NCBI GenBank assembly: GCA_029718625.1
Contig: CM056395.1
Coordinates: 18,502,309 to 18,566,308, forward strand
Reading direction: 5' to 3'
Source of the DNA: Synaphobranchus kaupii
Lineage: Eukaryota > Chordata > Actinopteri > Anguilliformes > Synaphobranchidae
DNA: 64,000 bases
Of this stretch, positions 1 to 9,236 are shown piece after piece. The position numbers and the translations under genes were made by a program. Each line of letters starts with the position of its first letter. Position 1 is the stretch's first letter. Under the pieces are notes generated by a model. It was not told where the DNA came from. It ran no database searches and worked only from the letters and a program-made list of their open reading frames with translations.

Positions 1-622
1 TGACCCAATTCCGATTTTTTGCGGAATGTGGCACAGATCGGATATGTATTATGAACGTGTAAACAGGAAAAAAGCACATGGAATCGGATATTCTCAGATC
101 CGTTTCAGGCCTCAATCATATGTGGAAATAAATCTGATATGAATCGGATATCTGCCAATGCGACTGCCATCTAAACGGACAGATCGGATATTCCCTGTCA
201 TTGTGATTCGCACGTCATTGAAAATGCGACGATCTTGTACTTTTTTGCATTTTAATGACGTATAACGTTACTTTCACGTGCACAACTACTCTCCGGTGGA
301 AAAAAAACGGCGCAAGTGAAATTATATATATATATTTTGCGGACCTCTAAAGATGCTTCGGAAAGCAATTGCTTGAATTATTATTTCGGTCTCGTTTGCG
401 TCCATTGCGAGAAAGTGCCGGCTGGTTGTTTACTTTCGTTTTTTCGTTTCGGTAACCAAACCCTCTTGTACGCATGCGGGTTGTTTCAAGTGTTAAGCAA
501 GTGTAAACACAGGTATCGGATATGGGTCACTTTCAAAAGTAGATGTAAACAGGCGGTCAAAAAAATCGGATATAGGCTAAAAATCGGAACTGGGCATCAA
601 GACCTGCAGTGTAAATGCGGCC
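1..622. mobile_element. Harbinger-like MITE, copy 1 (cut by window edge)
   Basis: This is a non-coding repeat rich in AATCGGATAT-type words that recurs almost base for base at 6301-6876. Its right end reads GTGTAAATGCGGCC followed by TTA. The second copy starts with GGCTGCCTTTACAC, so the inferred termini are inverted repeats of about 14 bp with a 3-bp TTA target, as in PIF/Harbinger MITEs (superfamily inferred). About 28 bp of the left end lie outside the window. The only visible difference from copy 2 in the shared part is the length of an A-run near 300. The open frame at 316-642 recurs in copy 2 only because the DNA recurs; it is not a gene. Confidence 0.7.
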
Positions 623-701
623 TTAGGCTGCCTTTACACTAGCTGGTAAAAGTGACCCAATTCCGATTTTTTGCGGAATGTGGCACAGATCGGATATGTA
701 T

Positions 702-1142
702 TGTAACGAGCGCGGAGAATGAGGGAGAGAGACAGCAGTTTGCAGTACCCGAATCGCTCTAGCCGAGCTTCGTTTTATTTACGCTACCTTACCAGCTCTT
801 AAAAGAGCCGTTAGCTTTTCCAGGATCCAGCTCAGCGTTGTTCACATTTGAAGCACCTTCGTAGACTGACTAGGAATCACTTCAGGTACTGCCTTATATT
901 TCAACTAGTTGGCTGTGATTGGCGAACACACTTACAAATTCCTAGCCAATCACAGCCACACATAAATTACAGTTAGGTTACGTTTAAACAAAGTGACAGT
1001 TACAGTTTACACAATACGCGGCTAACAAGCTAACACAATTAAAACACACACAGCACGTTATTTACAATTATTTACACTTTAACCGGGTAGCGGCTCACTA
1101 CCCGGTCCTAGCTGGCCAGTTGACAACCCCCAGGCCGCCACA
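702..1142 (-). repeat. 3' LTR of the gypsy element
   Basis: This is the second LTR copy, 441 bp. The pol frame runs about 60 bp into it and stops at 1079. Purine-rich sequence (GGGTGGGGGCAA on the - strand) lies directly upstream and is the likely second-strand primer. Confidence 0.93.
774..779 (-). terminator. Poly(A) signal in gypsy 3' LTR
   Basis: AATAAA on the - strand inside the 3' LTR, downstream of the promoter motifs in the LTR, where the R region would be expected to end. Confidence 0.45.
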
Positions 1143-4100
1143 TTGCCCCCACCCAAGGGGTCACAAGTCTCCGACGACCCCGCAGTCCAACCACAACTCA
1201 CATCAAAGTCCCGTAAGTGGCCTGGGGGCCGCCGGTGTCGTTTAGGTCTCCTGGTAGCGCTCGGCGGAGTGACGCTGGGCTCAGGCTCACTGGGTAGCAC
1301 AGTGTCGCTGCTCACCTCCGGCTCAGCTGCATCAGGAGTTGCCAGGGGCCTGTAGGGTGCTAGCCGGTCTTGATGTAGCACCACCAGGCGCCCCCGGCCT
1401 GGCATCCTGATGCGATAAACCACCTCCGAGAGCCGTTCCACAATTTCTCCAGGCCCCCGCCAGCTCGCTCGCAGCTTGGGCGACAGGCCCTTCTTCCGCT
1501 CAGGGCAATAAATCCAGACCTGCTCTCCTGCTGCAAAGGCCCGTTCTCTGCAGCGCGTGTCGTACCACCGCTTCTGCTTAACGCCGGCGGAGGCCTGGGC
1601 CTTGCGGGCGAAGTCGTGAGCGACGAGGAGGCGGTTCCGCAGCCGGTGGTAGTACTCCTCCCGAGTACGGCTGGGTTCTTCAGGCTCAGGCGGAGCCCCG
1701 AACACCAAGTCCACTGGTGTCCTGAGCTCCCGTCCGAACATCAGGGCCGCAGGGGTGAGTTGGCTGGACTCCTGCACGGCTGACCTGTAAGCCCACAGGA
1801 CCAAGGGCAGGTGGCGATCCCAGTCCCGCTGGTGCTGGCTGGCTAAGATGGCTAGCTGGGTAGCTAGCGTGCGGTTAAATCGCTCGACGAGGCCGTCGCT
1901 TTGAGGATGGAGTGGCGTCGTTCGGGTCTTTGTCACGCCCAGCCGTTTGCAGACCTCCGCCATCAGCTGGGATTCGAAGTTGCGCCCCTGGTCACTGTGG
2001 AGCTCGGCAGGGGCCCCGAAACGGGTGAACATCTCCTCCACGAGCCTCTCCGCCGTCGTCGCCGCACTCTGGTCTGGGATAGCGAATGCCTCCGGCCACT
2101 TGGTGAAGTAATCCATCGCGACCAGAATGTAGCGATTGCCGGAGTCGGTGACGGGGAAGGGCCCGAGGACGTCCACCCCCACCCGTTCCATGGGTGCCCC
2201 CACCAGGTGTTGTTGCAGGGGTGCTCGGGAGCGTTGACTAGGCCCTTTCTGTGCCGTGCAGGAGTCGCAGCACTGGACGTGGAGCTCGACGTCGTGACGA
2301 CACCCCGGCCAGTGAAACTTCCCCCTCAGCCGGTGCAGGGTTTTGTTGTTGCCGAAGTGGCCCGCCCCCACCGAGCCGTGGACCAACCTGAGGACATCAG
2401 GACGGAGCGCCCGTGGTACCAACAGCTGCAGGATGTCGCTGCCCCGGCCTGGGGCCTCCCACCGTCTGTAGAGGAGACCGTCGCGCTGCACCAGGCTGCT
2501 GTACAGGCTGTAGTAGCTTTTGACCTCTGGGCTCTCTGCCGACACCACCGACCGCTCGGGGCGCTGCCCCGCCTCCAGCCAGCTCCTCACCTTGCCCAGC
2601 GTGCTGTCTGCTTCCTGAGCCTCTCGGAGCTCCATGGGCGTCAGCGGCAGCCACCCCTCCGCGTCGCCGCTGGCCTGGACCACCGCCACATCTGGGCTCA
2701 CCTGGTCCCGTTCCTCTTGGCGGCTGCAGTAGCGACACTCCTGGGCTGCGCACGGCCGGCGCGATAAAGCGTCTGCGTTCCCATGAAGTCGGCCTGCCCG
2801 GTGCCGGATTTCGAAGTCATAGCCTTGCAGTTGTTCCAGCCAGCGAGCAACTTGACCCTCAGGGTCTTTAAAAGTTAGGAGCCAGGTGAGCGAGGCGTGG
2901 TCGGTGCGCAGGAGGAAGTGGCTGCCTTGCAGGTACGGCCGGAAGTGGTGCAACGCCCTGACCACAGCGAGCAGCTCCCGCCTGGTGACGCAGTAATTGC
3001 GTTCCGCCTTCCCCAGGGCTCGGCTGTAGTAGGCAACCACTCGCTCGCCGTCTTCATCCTCCTGTGACAGGACGGCCCCCACTCCGGTGTTGCTTGCGTC
3101 GGTGTCAACGATGAAGGGTCGCTTGGCGTCGGGGTACGCCAACACTGGAGCTTCAGTGAGGGCCGCCCTGAGCTGGTCAAAGGCCATGGATTGCTCCTCC
3201 TGCCACACAAACGGCCGGCACTTATCCGTTAAGCGATGGAGGGGGCTAGCCAGGGTAGCGAAGTCCCGGACAAAGCGCCTATAATAGGACGCCAGGCCCA
3301 GGAAGCTTCGCAGCTCACCCACGTTGCCAGGGACCGGCCAGTCCCTCACAGCAGCCACCTTAGATGGATCGGTGGCTACGCCCCGCTCGCTGACGATGTG
3401 CCCTAGGAAGGCCGTCTCCCTCCGTAGGAGCTGGCACTTCTTTGGGTTTAGCCGCAATCCCGCTTGGCGGATTGCAGCTAGCACATCAGTCAGGTTAGCG
3501 AGGGCCTGCTGGAAGTCGCTGGCGTGTACCAGGAGGTCGTCTAAGTACACGACACATCGACTGCGAGGGACGGCCGCTAGCACCCGCTCCATCAGCCGCT
3601 CGAACGTGGCCGGCGCGTTGCATAGCCCGAAGGGCATCACCCGAAACTGCCAGAGACCGTGCCCAATAGTAAAGGCGGTCTTAGGCTTCGCTTCGGGTGC
3701 CAGCCTCACCTGCCAGTAGCCGCTGCGGAGGTCCAGCGAACTGAACCAGCTCGACCCGCTGATGTGGTCCAGGGCCTCGTCAATGCGGGGGAGTGGGTAG
3801 GAGTCTTTGGTGGTCAGGAAGTTCAGACGCCTGTAGTCCACACAGAACCTCCACTCCCCGCTCTTCTTCTGGACCAGGACCGCAGGGGCTGCCCACGGGC
3901 TGTCGGAGGGCTCGATGACACCAGCAGCTGCCATTTCCTTCACCTTTTCCTCTGCCACCAGTCGCTTGGCAGGGGACATCCGGTGCGGCCGCAGACGGAT
4001 GGGTTGAGCTGTGTCGGTGTTGATGGTGTGCTGCACCAGCTCGGTCTGGGTACAGTCCTCATCCCGCACTGCGAAGAGGTCTGCGTTTCCATCCAGGAGG

Positions 4101-5035
4101 CTTTTGAGCTGCTGGCGCTGCTGGTGGTCGAGCCCGCTGCTGCTTCGTTGCCACAGGGCGTGGACAGCTGCTGTCGTCTCGGCAGGCAGAGCTGGTTTGG
4201 GCTGGGCAGGCGGTTGCTGTGGGACAGGCTGGTGGTGGTGGGCGAGCGAGTGGTCGGGCTGGGGCACTGCGGTCAGTGACGGTGGCTTGGGTGCAGTGGC
4301 TAGCTGGAGTAGCTTGCTTGCTGGCCGGGCTGTGGTGGCTAGGTGGCGTGCTCGTCGGGCCGGTTTTCGTGTCGGGCCGGACTGTAAGGCTACTGTCTCC
4401 GTGCCAAGAGTGATGCTGCCCCTTGACACATCAACGCAGGCTCCCCAGCGTTTCAGCAGGTCCAGGCCGATGATGCACGAGTCCGCGATGTCAGCTAGCC
4501 AGAACTCGTGCGACACCTCCTGCCCGGTCACCGTCACCTTCACCTCTTTCTTCCCCCTCATCGCCATCTTTGCCCCCGTCACTGATGTCAGCGGTGTGGC
4601 GGTGGGCGTCCACGCCCCGGGAAGTTGGGGCCCGCCGGTGTTGTGGAGTACTCCTGGCCGGACAAGGGAGATGGTAGCCCCCGTGTCCACCAGGGCTCGG
4701 CAGGCCTGCCCGTCCAGCCAACAGTGGAGGTACAACCCACTGGCTTTGCCCAGCCGACCTACCCGTGGATGGGACTTATGCTCAGCCGCCTTTGTAAAGG
4801 CGCTTGTGCTAGCCTCCGCAGAGGTAGCTGGAATTTTTGCCACTTGGGCGGGTAAGGCCGTACTGGGTTTGGGCACAGGGGTGTGTACCTGGTTGAGGAG
4901 GGTTGGTTCCCGGGGCGGCGTTCTCCTCACTGCGCCGTCCCTGCCTCGTTTCCCGACGGCGGGGGCTTCCGTGGCTTTGGTGCTGGAGCTGGACAGTCGC
5001 GAGCGATATGGCCCGGCTCGTCGCACCGGTAGCAC
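1079..5035 (-). CDS. pol: Pol polyprotein, Ty3/gypsy (protease, RT, RNase H, integrase)
   Basis: An intact open frame of 1318 residues; the real product begins by frameshift from gag, so the first residues are not a true start. Visible in order: aspartic protease with LVDTGATISLV (about residue 115); reverse transcriptase with SPWAAPAVLVQKKSG, VDYRRLN, MPFGLCNAPATFERLM and the catalytic YLDDLLV (about residue 500); RNase H with VDTDASNTGVGAVLSQ and the RELLAVV helix; integrase HHCC zinc region (GHFGNNKTLHRL ... CDSCTAQKG) and DDE core (VGVDVLGPFP, LHSDQGRNFES, HPQSDGLVERFNRTL); then a GPY/F-type C-terminal domain (WRGPGEIVERLSEVVYRI). Length and order are full for the family. The high GC content differs from surrounding AT-rich DNA. 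It stops inside the 3' LTR. Confidence 0.95.
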   Translation of the reverse strand: MLPVRRAGPYRSRLSSSSTKATEAPAVGKRGRDGAVRRTPPREPTLLNQVHTPVPKPSTALPAQVAKIPATSAEASTSAFTKAAEHKSHPRVGRLGKASGLYLHCWLDGQACRALVDTGATISLVRPGVLHNTGGPQLPGAWTPTATPLTSVTGAKMAMRGKKEVKVTVTGQEVSHEFWLADIADSCIIGLDLLKRWGACVDVSRGSITLGTETVALQSGPTRKPARRARHLATTARPASKLLQLATAPKPPSLTAVPQPDHSLAHHHQPVPQQPPAQPKPALPAETTAAVHALWQRSSSGLDHQQRQQLKSLLDGNADLFAVRDEDCTQTELVQHTINTDTAQPIRLRPHRMSPAKRLVAEEKVKEMAAAGVIEPSDSPWAAPAVLVQKKSGEWRFCVDYRRLNFLTTKDSYPLPRIDEALDHISGSSWFSSLDLRSGYWQVRLAPEAKPKTAFTIGHGLWQFRVMPFGLCNAPATFERLMERVLAAVPRSRCVVYLDDLLVHASDFQQALANLTDVLAAIRQAGLRLNPKKCQLLRRETAFLGHIVSERGVATDPSKVAAVRDWPVPGNVGELRSFLGLASYYRRFVRDFATLASPLHRLTDKCRPFVWQEEQSMAFDQLRAALTEAPVLAYPDAKRPFIVDTDASNTGVGAVLSQEDEDGERVVAYYSRALGKAERNYCVTRRELLAVVRALHHFRPYLQGSHFLLRTDHASLTWLLTFKDPEGQVARWLEQLQGYDFEIRHRAGRLHGNADALSRRPCAAQECRYCSRQEERDQVSPDVAVVQASGDAEGWLPLTPMELREAQEADSTLGKVRSWLEAGQRPERSVVSAESPEVKSYYSLYSSLVQRDGLLYRRWEAPGRGSDILQLLVPRALRPDVLRLVHGSVGAGHFGNNKTLHRLRGKFHWPGCRHDVELHVQCCDSCTAQKGPSQRSRAPLQQHLVGAPMERVGVDVLGPFPVTDSGNRYILVAMDYFTKWPEAFAIPDQSAATTAERLVEEMFTRFGAPAELHSDQGRNFESQLMAEVCKRLGVTKTRTTPLHPQSDGLVERFNRTLATQLAILASQHQRDWDRHLPLVLWAYRSAVQESSQLTPAALMFGRELRTPVDLVFGAPPEPEEPSRTREEYYHRLRNRLLVAHDFARKAQASAGVKQKRWYDTRCRERAFAAGEQVWIYCPERKKGLSPKLRASWRGPGEIVERLSEVVYRIRMPGRGRLVVLHQDRLAPYRPLATPDAAEPEVSSDTVLPSEPEPSVTPPSATRRPKRHRRPPGHLRDFDVSCGWTAGSSETCDPLGGGNVAAWGLSTGQLGPGSEPLPG

Positions 5036-5841
5036 CGGCCTTGTCGCCTCGCTGGCCGTTGTAGTGGCGTGCGTGTCCAGCAGACCTCCTCGCCATCGGC
5101 CACCCTGACGTGCTGGCGGGTTGGTTGTGGAGTGGGCCGGATAGCTAGGGTGTCTTCCGCCCGAGTTGTCATGCTCAAAGCCTCGCTTATGGAACCCGGT
5201 TGGGCTAGGCTAACGTGGTCACGGAGGCGCTCTGGCGTGAGGGCTCGCAGGAATGCATGCAGCGCTAGCTTCTCCTGCGCTGCTGCATCGAACTCTGGGT
5301 AGGCCTCGCGGGCGTAGCGCTGTACGTCGGCCGCCACTTTTCCCCAGCTCTCCTCCTCACAGCGGTAGCAGCTTAGCAGCTTTTCTCGGCTTGCTTCGGC
5401 GGAGCGGTGCTGGGTGAACCGCCGTTGGAGTGCTGCGGTCAGAGCCTGTAGGTTTTGTCGCTCCGCCGGCGGCAGGTCCAGGATCGCCTCCAGCGCTGGG
5501 CCCTCCAGGGCGAGTGCCAGGTGTCCCGCTGTCTGCTCCGGCGTCCAGCTAGCCAGCTGAGCTGCTAGCTCTAGCTGCGCTAGGTACGACTCCAGCGAAG
5601 CTGTTCCGTTGAACCGAGGTAGCTTCAGCTGCATTGTCGGCTTCGCGAGCGTGCCGTCGCGGCTTACCGATGCCGGATCCTCCTGTCTGCCGCTGAAGCC
5701 GTCCGGTCGCCTGGACACTCGCACCGCGGGAATCTGCCACTCGGGGCTAGTTATAGCCCCGGCCTTCCTCGCCTTCCTGCGGGTCAGCTCGCCGATCGTC
5801 CGCTCCAGTTCCTCCATCTCCCTCAGTAGGGCTCGTTCCAT
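4927..5841 (-). CDS. gag: Gag polyprotein, Ty3/gypsy
   Basis: This is a structural nucleocapsid/capsid protein of about 304 residues that packages element RNA into cytoplasmic particles. I chose the ATG at 5841-5839 (MERALLREME) because the open frame further upstream lies in the primer-binding site and has no ATG. The N-terminal part is helical and charged (ELERTIGELTRRKARK). The middle has the retrotransposon capsid-like stretch with LESYLAQLELAAQ and ALHAFLRALTPERL. The C-terminus has one CCHC zinc knuckle, CYRCDEPGHIARDC. It overlaps pol by about 110 bp in a different frame (pol is -1 relative to gag), so pol is probably made by ribosomal frameshifting. No internal stop is present. Confidence 0.92.
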   Translation of the reverse strand: MERALLREMEELERTIGELTRRKARKAGAITSPEWQIPAVRVSRRPDGFSGRQEDPASVSRDGTLAKPTMQLKLPRFNGTASLESYLAQLELAAQLASWTPEQTAGHLALALEGPALEAILDLPPAERQNLQALTAALQRRFTQHRSAEASREKLLSCYRCEEESWGKVAADVQRYAREAYPEFDAAAQEKLALHAFLRALTPERLRDHVSLAQPGSISEALSMTTRAEDTLAIRPTPQPTRQHVRVADGEEVCWTRTPLQRPARRQGRCYRCDEPGHIARDCPAPAPKPRKPPPSGNEAGTAQ

Positions 5842-5858
5842 CCCACTTCCGGACACCA
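5841..5858 (-). other. tRNA primer-binding site of the gypsy element
   Basis: One base after the 5' LTR the - strand reads TGGTGTCCGGAAGTGGGA. It begins with TGG, the complement of a tRNA CCA tail. A leucine tRNA is the nearest match from memory, but not exact, so the primer tRNA is uncertain. The site ends immediately before the gag ATG. Confidence 0.65.
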
Positions 5859-5859
5859 A

Positions 5860-6300
5860 TGTAACGAGCGCGGAGAATGAGGGAGAGAGACAGCAGTTTG
5901 CAGTACCCGAATCGCTCTAGCCGAGCTTCGTTTTATTTACGCTACCTTACCAGCTCTTAAAAGAGCCGTTAGCTTTTCCAGGATCCAGCTCAGCGTTGTT
6001 CACATTTGAAGCACCTTCGTAGACTGACTAGGAATCACTTCAGGTACTGCCTTATATTTCAACTAGTTGGCTGTGATTGGCGAACACACTTACAAATTCC
6101 TAGCCAATCACAGCCACACATAAATTACAGTTAGGTTACGTTTAAACAAAGTGACAGTTACAGTTTACACAATACGCGGCTAACAAGCTAACACAATTAA
6201 AACACACACAGCACGTTATTTACAATTATTTACACTTTAACCGGGTAGCGGCTCACTACCCGGTCCTAGCTGGCCAGTTGACAACCCCCAGGCCGCCACA
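5860..6300 (-). repeat. 5' LTR of the gypsy element
   Basis: This is a 441-bp direct repeat of 702-1142, and I see no mismatch by eye. Read on the - strand it starts TGTGGCGG and ends CTCGTTACA. It carries a GGGTAG/CTACCC stem-loop near its 5' edge (+ strand about 6241-6268) and promoter-like motifs described separately. Confidence 0.93.
6050..6116 (-). promoter_or_regulatory. LTR promoter: paired CCAAT boxes and TATA-like box
   Basis: On the - strand the LTR has two inverted CCAAT motifs in a palindrome (GGCTGTGATTGG ... CCAATCACAGCC) followed about 15-20 bp later by GAAATATAAGG. Spacing and order suit a Pol II promoter driving gag-pol. The same motifs occur in the 3' LTR at about 892-957. 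The motifs are seen; their activity is inferred. Confidence 0.5.
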
Positions 6301-6879
6301 GTATTATGAACGTGTAAACAGGAAAAAAGCACATGGAATCGGATATTCTCAGATCCGTTTCAGGCCTCAATCATATGTGGAAATAAATCTGATATGAATC
6401 GGATATCTGCCAATGCGACTGCCATCTAAACGGACAGATCGGATATTCCCTGTCATTGTGATTCGCACGTCATTGAAAATGCGACGATCTTGTACTTTTT
6501 TGCATTTTAATGACGTATAACGTTACTTTCACGTGCACAACTACTCTCCGGTGGAAAAAAACGGCGCAAGTGAAATTATATATATATATTTTGCGGACCT
6601 CTAAAGATGCTTCGGAAAGCAATTGCTTGAATTATTATTTCGGTCTCGTTTGCGTCCATTGCGAGAAAGTGCCGGCTGGTTGTTTACTTTCGTTTTTTCG
6701 TTTCGGTAACCAAACCCTCTTGTACGCATGCGGGTTGTTTCAAGTGTTAAGCAAGTGTAAACACAGGTATCGGATATGGGTCACTTTCAAAAGTAGATGT
6801 AAACAGGCGGTCAAAAAAATCGGATATAGGCTAAAAATCGGAACTGGGCATCAAGACCTGCAGTGTAAATGCGGCCTTA

Positions 6880-7666
6880 GATGGTTAGATGGACGCCTTG
6901 ACAAAGATCTTCCAATTAATTCTAGCTTAGATTCTTCTAGTTATCGGAGTTGCATCACTCTGTCGTGTCACAAATTTAGCTTTTTGTTCAGCTCGTTAGA
7001 GCAAGCTAGAATTGAAATGGTTCTTTAAAATAAACACGTTCTGCACTTTATTTTAAAGCCAATTGATCGGCCCCAATTTTATTTGCAACACTAGCTGAGC
7101 AAGGACAGTGCAAGAAAACAGTAGGCTCATGTCATACTTCAACCTAATAATTTTTATTATGAATCTATTTATATTAGTTAGAATTAAAATGCTATAATAC
7201 CGACATAGCCTACATACGATATAAAATGGGTAAACATTAAAACAAACTAAATGACTGGTAAAAATAGGCGATGGCGTCTGACTTTTTTCAACCCCGTCCG
7301 TCATGTTGATTGATTTATTCCAGCGCAACCATATTGTTGTAAAGCTTGGGTATCATCTTTTCGGGGGGAAAAAAAACAAACAAAAAAACGATGACATATC
7401 GAGGCTCTACTGCGTTGAGCATATCACAAAAGCCTTGGTTTTCTACCACGTTGTATAGGTGCAAATATTTTGACTTTTGAGATTAAGTATGCTATAGATT
7501 TAGTTAATTTTCCAATAACTTGATCTAGAGTGCATTGATTGCTGCCGTCAATCTGCCATGCTATCATGTTAAAAACACAGTTCAGGCTGACAAGGAACTA
7601 TCTGCATCTCAAACTTTATTTCTGAAACAAACTCTGTTTTTTGGTGAATGCGCTATCTATTGTTGG
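6880..7666. other. No gene recognised
   Basis: AT-rich non-coding sequence between the MITE pair and the hAT element. No splice-bounded exon or repeat termini were seen. Confidence 0.5.
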
Positions 7667-7674
7667 GTTTAAAC

Positions 7675-8488
7675 TAGGGGTGTTAACGATTAATCGTTGA
7701 TCGATTAATTGCCGTTAATAATTTGATCGATCGACCATTTCAAATTTAACGATCAAATTGAACTATTTGCGGTCTCATCTTAATTGTGTCAATGGGAGCT
7801 GTTGGTGAAATGCAATCATTAAGTTAAACATAAGGGGGCCAGATTGACAGCTTGCCCACCCATAGATCCGCGACTGTGCAGTATTAGCTTTTACTCTACA
7901 CTTAAGAGTTCTGGACAGATAGCGAAACGGACGAAAGTGCGCCATTTTGCGTAGAGGCGGAAACTATAATTACACCCTCATAATATCAGCGCTGCCATCG
8001 AAAATTTCAATTAGGCCTAACGGAAACCGAAGCTGTTTTGGCAAGGGTTTTTCCAGATGCTATTTTGATCATTCCAGCATTCTGCGGTAAGGAAAATATT
8101 GCAGCTACATAAAAAAAAAATATATATATTATATATAAAAAAAGAATAATATAAAAAAAAATTTTTAAATTAAAATTATTTATTTTCCCTCTTGTCCAAG
8201 CCGGGCGGCACGTGAGTTTGGCCTCGGAAGAGTGAGCGCAATTTCCCGTGCCTTATTAAAATATCATACTTAAACAAAACAGCGTTCATAATTATATTTG
8301 TGTTATGCTATGAAACAGGCGTATTTCTCAAATGTTTCAATAAAGTTTTGATTGAGGAAAAAAACATGCATTTTGTATTTTCTACGTCATAAGCTATTTT
8401 TAGCTGTTTTGTTATCGATTTATCGATTGATTGTTCATTAACGTTGACGACTATCGATCAAGGAAATTCCTTAGAATTTGCAACCCTA
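7675..8488. mobile_element. Non-autonomous hAT element
   Basis: An 814-bp element with termini TAGGGGTGTTAACG and (right, inverted) TAGGGTTGCAAATT, flanked on both sides by the identical 8-bp duplication GTTTAAAC (7667-7674 and 8489-8496). The TAGGG ends with an 8-bp target are hAT hallmarks. Both ends carry many ATCGAT/TAATCG words, as in hAT subterminal repeats. No transposase frame is present. Confidence 0.88.
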
Positions 8489-8496
8489 GTTTAAAC

Positions 8497-9076
8497 CACA
8501 TCATACGTATGTCGGCATAAAAAACTGAATGGAGCCCAGAAAAATAGAGATCGATGTTTGAAATTTGGGCATCGATGTAGAATCACAAAATCTATAATCG
8601 CGATTATTACATGAATCAAATTTTTCTCCCACCCGATGCAGGATGTTTTACTTTAAAATATTATAAAATAACCATGCATACTGCCATACATGCATAGCCA
8701 GTCATATCTGAGCACTATTGTGCAAATGCTATGCTTCTTTTAATGTTGTTTTCACATTAAGAAACACCTTTTTATTGCAAAAGTTAAGAAATTTTACAGT
8801 ATTAACTGTTCACTGTTTCACTTGTACTTAAAAGACTTAATACGCAAGCCTTTACTGGATCGGGTTAAGATACCATCAGCAATGGCAAAAGCCCTGATTA
8901 GAAACAAATATTTGTATTTTGGGTCAACCCTGTCTAGAGTTGTCTACCATTTTGCAGTTTCTGCGTTTGACAAGTGCCGCTAATGCCGCACGGTCCCCGG
9001 AAATCGCTGCTTGCAGCTATATTTAGTATTATTCTTGCTATTATGAGTGTTTATGTGACATGCCTGCTGGATCAGC
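8497..9076. other. No gene recognised
   Basis: AT-rich sequence. Nothing supported beyond the upstream edge of the tandem repeat. Confidence 0.4.
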
Positions 9077-9236
9077 GTGTTCACACTACTGGCTGTGATT
9101 GGTGGGCTTTGAGTGGTGGGCGGGGCTCGTGTTCATATTGTACTGGCTATGATTGATGGGCTTTGAGTGATGGGCGGGGCTAGTGTTCATACTGTACTGG
9201 CTGTGATTGATGGGCTTTGAGTGGTGGGCGGGGTGT
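9077..9236. repeat. Three-copy 52-54 bp tandem repeat with CCAAT and GC boxes
   Basis: Three imperfect units start at about 9077, 9129 and 9183. Each contains CTGGCTGTGATTGG-like sequence (an inverted CCAAT box) and GTGGGCGGGGC (a GC box), the combination found in Pol II promoters. No exon could be tied to it. Confidence 0.8.

Larger units (their letters stand above)
702..6300 (-). mobile_element. Complete Ty3/gypsy LTR retrotransposon
   Basis: The element is 5.6 kb with two 441-bp LTRs (TG...CA ends), a primer-binding site next to the 5' LTR, a gag frame, an overlapping pol frame and a purine-rich tract before the 3' LTR. It is flanked by GTAT (698-701 and 6301-6304). The uninterrupted target is preserved in MITE copy 1 near 45, which proves the insertion site. 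Domain order protease-RT-RNaseH-integrase is the Ty3/gypsy order. There is no envelope frame. The identical-looking LTRs and intact frames indicate a very recent, possibly still mobile copy. Confidence 0.95.
626..6876. mobile_element. Harbinger-like MITE, copy 2, split by a gypsy element
   Basis: The left part is 626-701 and the right part 6301-6876; without the gypsy insertion and its target duplication it is about 648 bp. Terminal inverted repeats are GGCTGCCTTTACAC at the left and the complement of GTGTAAATGCGGCC at the right, with TTA on both sides (623-625 and 6877-6879). The left TTA is shared with copy 1, so the two copies lie directly head to tail. Confidence 0.7.

Noticed and set aside
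316..642. Frame of 108 codons, repeated at 6510-7028
   Set aside because: The frame recurs only because the MITE recurs; no protein features, and the second copy is extended by unrelated flank.
1143..5920. Long + strand frames (for example 1901-2767, 4011-5108) across the gypsy element
   Set aside because: They are antisense shadows of GC-rich gag and pol; no homology or start context.
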